Source: Melastoma dodecandrum
Lineage: Eukaryota; Streptophyta; Magnoliopsida; Myrtales; Melastomataceae
Assembly: GCA_029817715.1 (NCBI GenBank)
Contig: JARUPY010000205.1
Coordinates: 1 to 64,000, forward strand
Reading direction: 5' to 3'
Length of the DNA stretch: 64,000 bases
A model generated the notes under the pieces. That model was not told the DNA's origin, searched no databases, and saw nothing but the letters and a program-made list of their open reading frames with translations. Positions 22,201 through 34,800 of the stretch are shown here, in pieces. The position numbers were made by a program, and so were the translations under genes. The first letter of the stretch is position 1, and every line of letters starts with the position of its first letter.

Positions 22201-24987
22201 TTTGATTGTCTAACAAACAAATACAATTTTCAAGTCTTTGATAACTTTTTCCAAATAATAAATTTTGCCTCTTCCTTGACCAAATATTTTGGCAAACCAA
22301 TTTATCCACTCTATTTCAGTTTGATTTATGTGATAATGCAGTTTTTATATTGCAAAAACAAACAATAACAAAAATCTTAGATATCTGATCAGCAAGTTCA
22401 TTTGCATTTCACATATACTAAAAGATCTCTCATAGATCAAATCCATTTGAAAATATTAGAGGCGCCAACTTGCAACTGATAGTTAGTGTTTGGACAGTGT
22501 ATAATCACAAACCTGGTGCCTTCGGGAAGTATCAGACAACAGATTATTCTGATGTTCTGCACCAACAATGAAGTGTGGTCGGATTTTCTTATTGAAACTA
22601 GTCAGTTCCCCCCCAAAAAAGAAAGGAACAGTTTGCAGGATCATAACTGCCAATAAAGTATCTAACCAGAGTCCACAGCTTTTATTTCCCTCATAGTGGC
22701 ATCAGGGGACATTAGGGGTTTGATGAAAAATTGAGCAAATCTATCCCATAAAAAGAATATTTAGAAAAATACAGAATATATTCAGAATCGGGAATATTTG
22801 TACAAAACATCACATTTTCTTGGCAACAGAGATATTTGAAATCCTTACCTATCCAGTGCCTCCTCGAAAGCGTCCACATTGACATCAAAAAAGTATTTCG
22901 TGTTCTCAGATCCTGTAAAGGCATTTGTGCTTCCACCATGCTACAAAAAGGGGAAGAGAGTCACCATAAACAACGGAGTACTGTCCGTAAAGTAGAAAAT
23001 GTATTTTCAGAAAAATTAACCCTCCGGAGCACAAATCCACCCTTTGGAATGAATTCATTTGGGTTTATAAATGTAACACAATGGGGTTGGTCTAGATCCA
23101 ATAGGAACCAAGCCAAGCATGACTTCTGTTACAAGTTCTCTGCTCTGTGTTCAATGTTTCACATGACTGAATTACTAAAATATACTGATAGGGGAAACAC
23201 TTTCAAGAAGATTTAAAATCAATGTTATCTCCCCTTTTGGAGGAGATTCAACTTATCTTGGCATCAGCCATTATATATGCGAAGAGGAATCCCCTTGAAA
23301 CATTTTTTTTTGGCATCGAATTGAAAAGGAAAAATCAAGTAGATGACAAACAAGCATTCAAAATATCTAAGCATCTGATTCGTGTGAATCCATTACATGA
23401 ACAAAGAATTATAAATGAGGGTGAGAATGAGTTACTTCTGTAATAAATTTCGAGTAGCTATCCTCCTCCGGATACTTTTCGCTCGCATAAAATAACATGT
23501 GTTCTGGAAATTCATAGCACATTCAGTGAAGAAAAGTGATATTTGGGAGGAAGAATCAAGCTGTCACACTCAGTGAAGAAAAGTGATATTTGGGAGGAAG
23601 AATCAAGCTGTCACACATAATCCAGTATTGCTCAGAGTAGTCAAAAAAAAAAAAAAAAAACAGATTCTCCATGACATGGTATATTGAAGAGAGCAGGGAA
23701 AATTTGAAATCACAACACTGATAATATCTCCGCGGGTGCAAATCGATAAAAACAAGTGTTGCTCATCATAAGAGGTGTGATCTAAGTTTGAGTATTTCAA
23801 ACAATCCGCCGAAAGCATGGACCATCTAAATCACACCACCGCTGTGGCAATGGACAGGGCAGCGGGTTGTAACCATTACATTCATCCCGTGTGATAGTCC
23901 AGAACTGTCAACATTGCTCCTGCATAGCATTCTGTCCGCCACCACTTCATGCACCCGCACCTCCATCAAAAACCAATCGTCACCAAGCTACTTACGGTAC
24001 ATTCACTGCATATCAAACAGCCTCGAACCCCTGATGTTGGGAGAGCAGTCGTGCGCCACCAAAAACAACTCTTTACCGACAGAACAACGAAAAAACACAC
24101 GGGAAGAAAGCATAAATTACCCAGAAAATGGGCAAGCCCCTCAAGACCTTCCGGGTCGGAGTGTGAACCCACACAGACATCCATGGAAGCTGCGCACTGT
24201 ACCAACAGAAACAAATCAACAAACAATGACCGTAAACAGACGACAACGCTTAACAAAGTAGGCGACACGAAGAGCTCCGGATCACACTACGCATATTATT
24301 GACTAAGACGTTGATTAAGAAGACCGTTAATAGCTTAAAATGACAAATTTGAATTAATGGTCAATATAAAAATTCATATTATTTGTGAACGCAAATGTTG
24401 TACCTTATTTAAAAAAAAAAAGTGTTTGATCAAAGTTGCCGCAAGTAGACGGGAGATTTGTTTAGTACGTACTTTAAAAAAAAAAAAGAAAATTCTTCTA
24501 CGGTTTCTAAGTCGCGGGTAGAATTAAGACTTTACTTGAATTAGGAAACCGTGATTGGAAGAAGCTACATACATCAATCAAAAATAGAAAAGTAGGGACC
24601 GAAAACAAAGGTTTCGAGTTCAGTTTATGAATGAGAGATATGTAATCGCAAAGTTTGGATGCAAGTGATCGAGTATAAGTTTTGTTCCATAATGACGTCA
24701 TTTGGCGAATGACGCAGTTTGAAAAATGTAATGCCGACTTCCATTTAGGCTTTTTTTTTTTAATTCGAAGGAAAAAAAAAGAAAAAAAAAAGATAATTGC
24801 AGGAACGATCAAACCTTGGACAAAAAGAGAGAAAGAAAGATGGCGGAAGGTAACAAGAAACCTTGTCGGTGTCGGGGTCACTGATGAGGAGGACTTGAAG
24901 GGAGTTCTTAAGGACGACACGCCTGTACTCCCTCTTGTCGAAGCGGGACTTCACGATCTCAACGAACTCCTCCTGCTCGACGGCCAT
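10292..24987 (-). CDS. Insulin-degrading-enzyme-like M16 zinc metalloprotease (peroxisomal type)
   Basis: Exons (transcript order): 24987-24862, 24196-24121, 23503-23436, 22940-22849, 22740-22667, 22556-22513, 21647-21596, 21188-21066, 20200-20088, 19972-19810, 19166-19074, 18591-18506, 18087-18001, 16854-16751, 15475-15373, 14726-14631, 14553-14364, 14233-14172, 13871-13767, 13021-12820, 12723-12515, 12037-11913, 11839-11788, 11704-11618, 10785-10663, 10558-10292. Every junction is GT-AG and phases close: 973 aa. The M16 inverted zinc motif HFLEH (residues 65-69) is formed across the exon 2/3 junction; the third ligand is Glu146 in REIKAVDSE, 81 residues on as in human IDE. Later blocks (YLGHLIGHEGKGSLFH, EGLNPSDENSALVHYIQ, RSVEQLGYVTAL) are typical of the family. 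The plant enzyme is a peroxisomal oligopeptidase. The last exon is shifted by an extra A in an A6 run near 10427, replacing the family ending (...RPLYGSLK..MKL) with ...VVSSCK. Introns carry foldback elements. Confidence 0.93.
17745..17925. repeat. Foldback element E (in a protease-gene intron)
   Basis: Ends show CCTAAGGCG on the left and CGCCTTAGG on the right. The interior has GGTTCCCAAC opposite GTTGGGAACC, and GTCTTCTTTATAAATTG, the reverse complement of the arm core found in the other foldback elements (CAATTTACAAAGAAGAC). It lies in the intron between exons 13 and 14 of the IDE gene. Confidence 0.5.
20330..20880. repeat. Foldback element A, about 550 bp (in a protease-gene intron)
   Basis: Two long arms in inverted orientation: left about 20330-20510 and right about 20725-20880. 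Left reads TTTGTATGGTTATACGGTTA...CCAATTTACAAAGAAGAC; the reverse complement of the right arm reads TTTGTATGGATATACGGTTA...CCAATTTACAAAGAAGAC. The core between them is a pyrimidine-rich tract with an internally duplicated segment (CCCTCCCGCTCCCCCTCCCC at about 20580 and 20655). No coding capacity. It lies in the intron between exons 8 and 9 of the IDE gene and is expected to form a strong RNA hairpin in the pre-mRNA. Confidence 0.85.
23523..23616. repeat. Exact 47-bp tandem duplication
   Basis: The 47-base unit at 23523-23569 (starting TCAGTGAAGAAAAGTGATAT) is repeated identically at 23570-23616. It sits in IDE intron 2, just upstream of exon 3 in transcript order. Identity implies recent origin. 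Confidence 0.9.
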
Positions 24988-25515
24988 CTTTGGTCAGGGA
25001 CTTTCTCGTGGCTTTGGTTGCAGAAAAAGAAGGGTAAATATAATTTGATCAGTCTGAGAAAGGAAATAGTTGGGGGGGTCGGTGCCGACCAATTCAACGT
25101 TTCCTGGAAGTTGCTCGTGCATTTCCCATCTCCACTTCTTTTTTCGATTCCTTGTTCTTGTTAAGCCATCTCTCGACTGAAATTCATTTCATATCAATTG
25201 AAGTTTCGAATACGACTTCACCCAGAAAAGTTCCAAAGACGACCCGGTAAAATTGATAAGGTGGCGAAAACGACTCCGCTCTTGACTTCCCAAGTCGTCG
25301 TCTTCTGAAAAAAGAAGTCTATTCGATCGTTTTAATAAGGACAACAGGAGACGTCCTAGTCCCCAAGGGACATTCCAAGTAGAAAGAGTCCTAAAAATTC
25401 GTCTAAAATCCCATTCTTGAATTTCAGAAGAGTCGGTCTTCATTTCTTACTCTTTGTGGACTTCCCTGTCATTATTGAATGTTAGTTAGGCCCCGAAGGC
25501 CGCAAATGGAATTAC
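24988..25515. other. Upstream region of the protease gene
   Basis: 5' leader and promoter side of the minus-strand IDE gene starting at 24987. No coding frame of note. No confident TATA box assigned. Confidence 0.4.
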
Positions 25516-25521
25516 TCTATT

Positions 25522-25950
25522 AAATTTGAGTTTCGTACGAAAATACGGTTAGTTCGTAAAACAATTTATGAAATACGATTTAATACGATTTCAGTTTTCA
25601 AAATATTCGAAATACAGCCAATGGGACGCGTTTTAAAAAGGCGTCCCTCAATTTACAAAGAAGACGAATTTCAAAAACGCGCCCTAATGAAAATATGTGG
25701 AGAGCGCGTTTTCAAAATGCTTCCTTCAAACACCTGAAAAAAATTAAGGGGGTTTGGGGCACCTTTTGAAAACGTGTCTCCCTTCTTTTAAGTATCGGAA
25801 GGTGCATTTTCAAAATGCCCTTTCCAAAGCCTTGAAAATTTTGAAGTATCGGGGGCACGTTTTGAAAAATGAGTCCTGTGTGTTTTTCTCTAAGACGGGT
25901 TTTAATAAATAGAGGATTTCAAAACGTGTCTCATTGGCTGTATTGTCGAT
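25522..25950. repeat. Foldback element B (degraded)
   Basis: Left arm contains AATACAGCCAATGGGACGCG (about 25611) and CAATTTACAAAGAAGAC (25649-25665). The right end at 25920-25945 contains CGTGTCTCATTGGCTGTATT, inverted relative to the left. The outer left part (ACGAAAATACGGTTAGTT) resembles the tip of foldback element A. Multiple TTTTGAAAA/TTTTCAAAA palindromes lie between. Confidence 0.6.
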
Positions 25951-27832
25951 CTCACAGGGAATCAACAGACAAACTGATGCGAGAGGAAGGCTCATTTCCA
26001 AGTACCCCAAAACTCGACACGGGTCAAGAAGTCTTCACTCCGGTTACAGTCGATTGATCGAACAAGAAGAAAGACATTCAACTAAGATGATAACTTGAAG
26101 TCTTCATCAAACAAGTCGACCAGCCTAATAGAGGATATTGCTGAGAAGGTCGACTCGAGTGAGTCAACTGAAAGGGTTGGTCTCCCGCCCAAGATAACTC
26201 CAGCCGTCATTTAATTATGTATTGTCTGTAAATGTGATTGTGCACGTAACTGTTCATCAAAGAGCAGTCGTTTCAACAAGTGTTGAGTGTCCTATGGTAT
26301 ACACAGTAGTTCGAGAGGTTTTTGCTCTAATGCGATGTCCCAAAAGCTCATAAGCAGACCATCCCGCGATATCTTCGAGAACTGAAGCCACACTTCTCTA
26401 AAGCGGTCGAACTTCAACAATATTGGACTTATGATGATGTTTGGGAACTCATTCACAAGATCGAACAACAACATTCGAGGAAGTCGAATAGTTGATCGTC
26501 TGTAAAGGCTCCACCTTTCAACATGGGGAGTAACTATTTGAGACGTGATCGTCGCATAAGTAAGAGCAAAAAATACAATATTTAATTAGTGAAAATACTT
26601 ATAAAAGTTATGGGGACGCTTGTAGAGTACACTCAGAGAAAACACCAAAGCAAAAACAATAGTGCGCCTAAAACTAATAACAACATGACAACCCAATTTT
26701 TGTGATTGTGATTACGTGTATTATAATATTCATAAGAATCGTATTTATACTTATGGATCTTAACTATTTTCCAAAATCTCGGAGTGATACTTGTTCTGAG
26801 GTATCACATTAAATCCTAATTGTTGTTGAGTCGCCTCCATTTCTTCAGCGTCGTCACTTCATATCCCAGCTACCTTTTTCGTCTTGTGATTTATGTCCTC
26901 AAGCAATACCCGCGTCCTTCGCCTGGATGAGTTAGTGCTATTCTCATTTGAGTAAATGACGGGGTCTGAACGATATTCAAAATCAAGCAAACAATGAAAA
27001 TTGCTAATTTCTAGGCGAAGAATGGAATCTAGACGATTATTGAAATCAAACAAATAATGAAAATTGGTTGTGATCTCAACCAAGTGAAAGTTAGAACCTA
27101 CTACCTTTTTGGGCAAAAGAAAGAGCCTTGGTGAAAATCGACAACCAATGAGTGATGGCAACGAACTATGGTAGGTAGAACCACGTTGCCTTAGAATCTC
27201 CATGTATCAGGAATGAGTTTACCATAAGCACATTTTAGAGAACTTATGGTCTAAGATTTTTCAAATTAAAATAATCCCCACATCACACGTGAGAAGTCAA
27301 CATACAAGAACTATGGGTTCCTCAGATGGGAATGAACTCGCTGTTCCAAACAATGAATTCTTCGGATATCATCAATATTTTCATGAACTCGTTGTTGAAT
27401 CAACGAGTTTCAAAACGTCCTAAACCTTAATTCGTTGTTACATTCATGGGTGTAAGTGCCGAATGTTAAAATATGTTCGAAGTAAACGGAAAAAGTTTTT
27501 TGAATCAACGAATAACGAATAACTAAGCTCGACATCCAACAACGAAGACTTCATTTAAGAAAAGAATAATTAAAATTCCAATTTAAAATGGTTTTTCTTA
27601 AATCATCTTGTCCACCCTGCACTTTTTCTAAAAAATATATTATTTATGTTCAAATCCCATAATCCTAATTATATCACATTATTGTCATCATCACCCTAAT
27701 ATACAGCGATGTAATTTTTGATCAAATGGTAAATAATTTCACAGGTATTTTTAAGCAAGAATACATTTCTCCAAGAAATTGTAAGTTGGTTGAAAGAGAA
27801 AATGACTTTTGTTCCTTTGTAGGTGAAAAAAA
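25951..27832. other. Intergenic DNA with retroelement debris
   Basis: AT-rich, no intact gene. Holds a short Gypsy gag remnant (entry at 26350-26495) and a weak near-duplicate pair (about 26971-27003 and 27034-27066, both ending CAATGAAAATTG or TAATGAAAATTG). Confidence 0.4.
26350..26495 (+). pseudogene. Gypsy-type gag fragment
   Basis: The plus-strand frame IPRYLRELKPHFSKAVELQQ, followed by YWTYDDVWELIHKIEQQ and a stop at 26493-26495, matches the C-terminal part of the plant retrotransposon gag domain (RYLxGLKxxIxxxVELQxYxxxDDxxxLAxKIEQQ). The rest of the element is not recognisable, so this is an old fragment. Confidence 0.5.
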
Positions 27833-28160
27833 GAACCAAAATAAGGCACAAATTTTTAAAATTAGACAAATAATGCCCCGAACTCGGAGATAGAAATCCA
27901 GAGTTCAATTTACAAGGAATTTGGAGTTTGTAACTCCGAGTTGGTCATAAAAAATTGGGAACTCAGTATTTCAAACACTGAGTTTGACCCCTTTAGAGGG
28001 AAATCGTATTTCAAACACCGAGTTTTTTGTAAACCAAAAAACGAATTCGGAGTTAGAAACTCCGAGTTCCTTGTAAATCGAACTCGGAATTTCTAACTCC
28101 GAGTTCGGGGCATTATTTGTGCAATTTTGAAAGTTTGTCTTATTTTGATAATATTTTTCT
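27833..28160. repeat. Foldback element C, about 330 bp
   Basis: Arms about 27833-27945 and 28040-28160 are inverted copies. Left: ACAAATAATGCCCCGAACTCGGAG...TTCAATTTACAAGGAA. Reverse complement of right: ACAAATAATGCCCCGAACTCGGAG...TTCGATTTACAAGGAA. Between and within are several short palindromes built on AACTCCGAGTT and AACTCGGAGTT. No coding capacity. Confidence 0.85.
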
Positions 28161-28874
28161 ACCTACATTATACTACCCATTTCCTCCGGAGAAAAGAGGT
28201 TCGATCCTCAACCAATTGGGAGCTGTCACTGGGATGAAAGCATGCTGTCCTTAAAAAGGTTCCACCTTGATGTTTTAACGAGGTAAATCCAGATATCATA
28301 GGACTCGCACTGTTTCGTATCATTTAGACACTAACTTTAAAGGTTATAAGGATTCGATTGAAACATCAAACCACATCACTCATTTATTCCAAATGGATTG
28401 GTGGCTTCAAACTTCGTTTGTCTCTTCCACTGAATCCTTATAAGGTGGAAACTTCCTATACAAACATACAATGCTTTGAAGTCAGAATTGCAGACTTCAC
28501 ATATTGAAAATAAGCAGATCTCCGAGCAACTCTAAGCTCTGTTTTACATGCCGGATCCTGACGTTGTTCCGTTCGCAAGGCCGTTCACGTCTAACAGTAT
28601 CTACATTCTAGTAAAAAAAAAATGTATAGAATACGAGCATTTTGGCGAGTCACCACATCAATGCGTAGAGGTCACTTTTTGATAGCATCAAAAAGAACGA
28701 AAGAATCAGGAGCTATGGACTGGCAAAATCTGTGACGTGAGCAATTTCTCCAAACACGTATAGAGTGAGGTTCACTGCCATGGGAATCTGTGATGATCGG
28801 GACATTGCAAGCCTTGTGCTCATATTCCAGGCTCAGCCAAAGCCAAAAGCAGCACCAGCCGGCTTGCTTGGTGC
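28161..28874. other. Downstream region of the EFR3-like gene
   Basis: Includes the probable 3' UTR of the minus-strand EFR3-like gene (ending at 28875) and further intergenic DNA. No other gene seen. Confidence 0.45.
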
Positions 28875-31800
28875 TCAACACCCAGCTGCTTTCAGGAAAT
28901 TGTCATATGGATTAGAAGCAGGCAGTCTGAAGCCATTTGGATTGTGGTTGCATTCTGTCGAACATTGAAGTGGCATGGTAGTGGAAGCCGCCATTGGAAA
29001 ATTGGAGTCATAATTGTCTTCGAGGAATGGGTTACCAGCCTGCAATTTCTCTCACTTGGTCACATGTTCGGGGACATCACAAAATAAACCCGATAATAAT
29101 TGTCAGAGGGAAAAGGGTGATGAACTTCTACCTCGACACCATGACTATGAGTATTGGCATTTACTACTTCACATGGTTGATCAAGGAAGTCATTGAAGTT
29201 GCCCTGTTTCGGTGGTACGGTCATGAAGTTGGACATTTTCTCGTGTTTTCCCCACAGAAGTGCTTCGCAGTTTCCAGCCATTTCTTTGTAAGAAACATCC
29301 GGGCCAGTACAAATTGACAATCGGCCAACTTGATGGACCGTCTCTAGTACCTGATGTTTCAAAGAATGTGAAACCGTTCCCAAACTCAAACAACACAACG
29401 ATGAAATTTTTTATTGAAGATGACGTACAGATTCAAGGAGTTGATCGATGCTAAGAATGTTTTCCACATCCTTGGTGACATTAGAATTCTGCTTGGTTAA
29501 TGAATCTCCAAAAGCAACGTCTTCAGGCGTCAGTAATGATTGCGGCTGGACAGTGTCGGAAGCAATAAACTCATTACGAACAACATCAGCTTCAAACCCC
29601 AGAGGCCAAGTTCAATGCCAAGAATGGTTACCTTTTCTTTTAATTCCACGGTCTTTTCTTCGGTTTCGTACACCTTGCATGGATCATCCATGGAAAACTG
29701 GGAACCCAAAGGACAGACATCATCAGGCAAAAACTCTGCAAGCAGATGGTCCTTTAAGGATGACAGCTCAGTCTGCATAAAGATGGCAGTGTTCAACAGT
29801 GTATGGCAGTAGGTAAACAAAAGAACTCATTCTGAAAATTCCAGGTTCTAAGAATAAGGCTTTACTTCCATCGAGTTTCCCACACTCTTCATTACTCCAG
29901 CAGCTAAGTTCACCCTCGTCTGTTCTTCCGTCAACTGTATTTGCGAGAGAGATTGCGAGGCATAGTCATCATCCTCCTTTGATCCATAAGCACGTTTAGG
30001 ATATCCTGATTCAGTAGTTATCGCCTGCAACTTCCTGTCTTCAATTAACCGCAGAAAAGGGTCGGCCTGATAGGCGGCAGAGGAAATATTAGAATCACAT
30101 CAGATGTCCCAACACCGTGATAGAGTCACTTCGAAGGGCCGCATAAATATCCACATGTTATGAGAACTCTCACCACTTTTTCAGTAAGTGTGGTTTTTAC
30201 ACAATGAATTAGCGGGAAAATTCCATATGCTATGGAGGAAAATATAATCATTGCAGTTGCCAAGGTAAAAAGTGAACGGCGCCTTGATGGTGGCAACTGT
30301 CCTGCAAAGTCAAGTGGTCAGAGAAAGAATAACCATAATCAGTTGGGAGCTGTCAGAGAAGTAATTGTAATCAAATCATGAAGTGAATATCTCATCATGA
30401 CAAGGGCATAATCGCCGAATAAAATTGCTCTGATGACTTGGCAGGAAAAGGACCAGAATTTTACATGCAAGTAGAGCTTCTATACATATATCAGCCCCTG
30501 CAAGGAATTAATGTACTGGTAATTTATAAATATGCCTCAATGAGTTTCGGCAATATCAGCAGTTATCCTCAACCTAAGTAACACCCAGCTGCAACAGTGT
30601 TGCCAAACTAAGAATCATGGCGAATTTTCTCCTGGTTGTGGGTAGTAAGAATCAGTTACATATCTTGAATTGTATTAAGTAAATTGTCTGATATGAATAA
30701 CTATAGCTGCAAAATCATTGTTGAAGAAAAATATAAAAGAATAACTACTCTCCTAGGGCAATTTTTGATTAGGAATACGATCTGAGTCTCACCTCCTTCT
30801 TTGAGAGCTATATCACGCAATGAAAAGGCAAGTTGGAAACCTCGAACGAGAACCTCATTACTGGAATTCTGCAATACAAGACAGTAGTTGATGTTATAGG
30901 CCCCGCAAGTTCTTTTCATCACAGTCAGATTTGTTGTTATCCACTGGTACTATAATTATGTGCAATTTTCCGAGAGAAACTGCTGGAGAATATACCAAGA
31001 TAAAGAAATCTGAAAAGCCCATTGTTGAAGTCATCCATTATGCAACAACATCTAGAACTATTTAACATGAAAGGTGTCCATACCTTGACTCTAGCAAACA
31101 ACAGCACCAGGCTATATGTATGAGCAATAGCTTCATAGTTTTCGGGAGTGTTCTCTGGTGAGACAGACTGTGCCCATATGGACGAAAGCAAAAGAGTAAT
31201 CTGGCGACTACTCAACCTGAGGTAAACGGGTTCCTGGAGAAACATGCATGCATCAAGTGGAGCAAAATAATGGTATGGGACTACAAGAAAGCCTACCCCA
31301 TAGCATATTTTTCAATGCATTAGAGACAGTAAAATGAACCAACTTTTTTGCCAAGAGATGCCCAGAGCTAACTCATGGATATGCGTAACAACTGTTTGAA
31401 CAGATTATGCAAAACTTAGCAGCCTCATCGGTTACCCTTATACAAAAAAAGTAACATCTCAATCCACTAGAATAAGAAAATCTTCGATGAAGGGACAATT
31501 TTCCCTAATTGACTTGACGTGTACCAAGCGAAAAACAGGATGTAATGCAAACTCGGATTGCTGTCTTCTTCCTCTTATCTCTCTCTCTCTTTTTGTAGTA
31601 AAAGTGAAAAAAACATTTAGGACATTAAGTCTACGTCACAAAAGAAAGAAGTCCCAATTATTTCTGGTTTGAACTAAGCTGGATGGAATCAATATAATCA
31701 ACTAGATAAAGTAGGCATCTGTAACCAGCATCAAGGAAGGGAACACTCTTAGTAAGCAAAACAAAGGACATAGAGTTGTTTTCCGGCAGGCCATTTCGAA

Positions 31801-34800
31801 AATAATCCACGTTGGAAGTTTCCTGGATCTTCCATTAAATAATCATGCAAAACTGTGTTTTCCTTGAGAACACAGTGGCATCAGAAAAATCAAGAGCAAC
31901 GTATATTCCCACACTTAACTAGGTTTCTCAATCATTAAATGAGAGCTGTGCCTAACAACAAATGTCATGTAAACTTACTACTTCCTTTCCAGATTGACGG
32001 ACAACATTTTCTTCTGTGGATGATGGCACAGAGGGATTCCGAATGCTGTATGCTCGACTGTAGGATGACTTTAATCTTTGCAGAATTCCATTATTGTTGG
32101 CTGTGTTATCCCCTTCCTTTACCACTTTATCCTTATCAGCCTGTTTGCTACCATCCTTTAAGAACCTTTTATCATTCTTCAGCTTCTCAAATAGAGCAGC
32201 TGACGATGAAAATACAGAGACTGTTCTTGACAAAGTCCTCGACAGGTTTGATCCCTTCTTTGAATCTGGGGCAACAGAAGAGGGATAAGGGCACACTGAA
32301 GATGGAACCAGAACAACAGAAAATATGCGATGAGCTGCGATTCTCGTTTCATGATCTGGTTGAACCATAGCTGGAAGTAACTGATGGAACAATGCCTCGG
32401 GAAATGCCTGGAAATTTGTGGCTTTCTATTTCAGTAGCCAGAAAACCACAAGAACAAAAAAACATTCGGACTGAGTTTTCTTGCCTTGTTCTGGTATGAT
32501 GAATTCGGCATAGATGCTACGATCTGTGCAGTTCGATAAACAGCTGAGACTGTAGTCCTTGCAATAACTGTGATTGTCGAAATATTTTCTAGCATGACGG
32601 CCATCATATCAAGAATTGGACCAGCATCCCCAACCTGCTCAGGTTTTAATAAACAGGCGATTATGCTTGATAAACACCAGACAGAACATCGTAATATCAA
32701 AATTAAATATGGCCTGAGATGTAGGAGATAGAGAGCAGGCAGACTAGCTTAACAATAAGATAAAAAAAGTAATAAACTGGGAGTAAACCTTGAGGGACAA
32801 CTGGACGAGACATTCATCCACCACATCCTGGAATTTCCTGTTCCATTTGATGACCCCCGTTCCAAGATCCGAATCATCAAGAGAGCAATGTATACTCTTT
32901 CTTAAGTGCCTCATCACATCACTCACTGCTCCTATGAGGGCCACAGAAGGCTCAACATGAGCTTGTTGAGCAAGAGATGTTGTAACCTCAACTATGTCGA
33001 TCTGCATTTTGGGTTCTTTAAGGACATTTTTATGATCAAGATGCTTTATTAAAGAGGAGAGCAGAAAGTGTGAACTATGCCCTGTCAAGTAAGAACAAAA
33101 ATTGAAACACAAATTCCATCAGAAAATGCAACCAGATCTGTTATAATGTAATAATCTCTAGGAGAAAAGAAAGCATTGGAAGCGAATTGAAATGAGAAAG
33201 CTTAAAGCTCATTCATTACCAGAACCCTCCATCAACTGTTGCATATCCTTCAAAATCGGTAATGCAAGACCATGTTCCAAGGACCACGAATTTCCACCAT
33301 CAAAAAATCGAAAGAGGCATTCTAAAATACGTCGAATCGTTGTAGCCTCCTTTGCTAGCTTGGCCATGTTATGTACACACACATGAGACCAAAAGCAAGG
33401 GTTTGTAGCTTCGTCCCTGCCAATTTCAGTAAAGCATAAGTGATTACTGAATTAAGACTAGCTACATGCACATGGAGAAGTCGTTTGCGCAGGAAATTAC
33501 GCTGTCACATTCACTTCGCCTTTGTTGTTCACAAGATTCCTCCAAGAGGGAACCTTTATCATGTTTTCTGGCAAGACAGAAACGTGACCCTCCGTCTTTA
33601 GCACTTGTTGCACCCACCTACTTTCTGAGCCTTGCTTCTCCTGGTCAGTAGTTTTCTTAGAATTTCTGTAGTTTGTCAACACAGCTGACACGACCTGAGT
33701 ATAAATAGAAGAGCACAAAAGATAGTAAAACACATGAATATTCTTCTGCGGAACATACTTATAGCATAATAGTTATGCACTGTCAAAATATCAATAAATT
33801 AGCCCAAACAGAAAATATAGGAATATTCCTGGCAAAAAGTTATTTATTTCTAGTAAGATTTTGCATCAACAAATGTAATAAGTTGACACTTTTAGGAAAA
33901 ATCCATTAAGAAAAGTTAGGCTTCATTTCTGTGAAACAACATAAGGCTAATATTGGTGGAACTTAGCAGCAATGTACAAGACAAACGAGATTTTTCGCTA
34001 CATGTTTTATATAGAAATAAATGCTATTAGGTTTTAAGAAATACTCAAGAGTGCCACTTAGAAATAACTTACATTGTCAAATTCTGTTGAAACATGAGAA
34101 TATTCCCCCATAAACCAAATCTGAAAAAGAGAAACAACAAACATTGTCATGATTCCAGTCATAGTTATTCAGATTTATGCCAAATGAGCTAATCAAGAAT
34201 CTATATAATGCCCAAAAACAACAAAAAACTCTTGAAGGTCAAATGGGACAAGAGAGTAGTGATGCTGTCCCTGTAAAAAGAAAAGTGTATTCCTGGTACA
34301 AGGAGTTTGCTCCCCCTAGTGCATAGGAAAGTGGAGATGTCAGCATCAGGCTGCCCTGTGTGATTGTAGGCTGAAATTCAACTTTCTTATCCTATAGCTT
34401 AGGAATAACAATTAATTGATAGTTAGCAGTTCGGTGCTGCAAGTTCGGAAATGCCTTTATCAACTGCCAATGCAATCTAATGTGGTCTGCTAGAAGACAA
34501 TAATCACCATTTGTCTGATTCATAACTCCATGCTACTATTTCCTGCTAGCTTCTCAAATAAATCTAGTGCTTTATGGAAAACTCGTATGTAGACATTTAA
34601 CCTTTTCTGGTTCCACGAGATGACACGAATGTTCATAAAATTTCCTGTTGAACTCACATGATATCTAACATATTTCACTCATTCATGTCTTGTTAACAAA
34701 TGTGAACTTAAGGAACCAATACAACAAGAATAACTCCAAGTGTCCTTTTAGCCTCATGCATATCAATAGCATCTATGTGCCCTAAAGTAGCAACAGAAGG

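Noticed and set aside
24682..25164. 160-codon plus-strand open frame
   Set aside because: Antisense of IDE exon 1 and its flanks; no independent support.
28190..28260. GGTTCGATCC, resembling a tRNA T-loop
   Set aside because: No acceptor stem, D-arm or anticodon arm could be built around it.
29546..29631. Apparent frame break in the EFR3-like gene after LKEK
   Set aside because: A short 86-nt intron (GTAACC...TGTCCAG) joins exons 16 and 17 in phase, so no lesion is needed.
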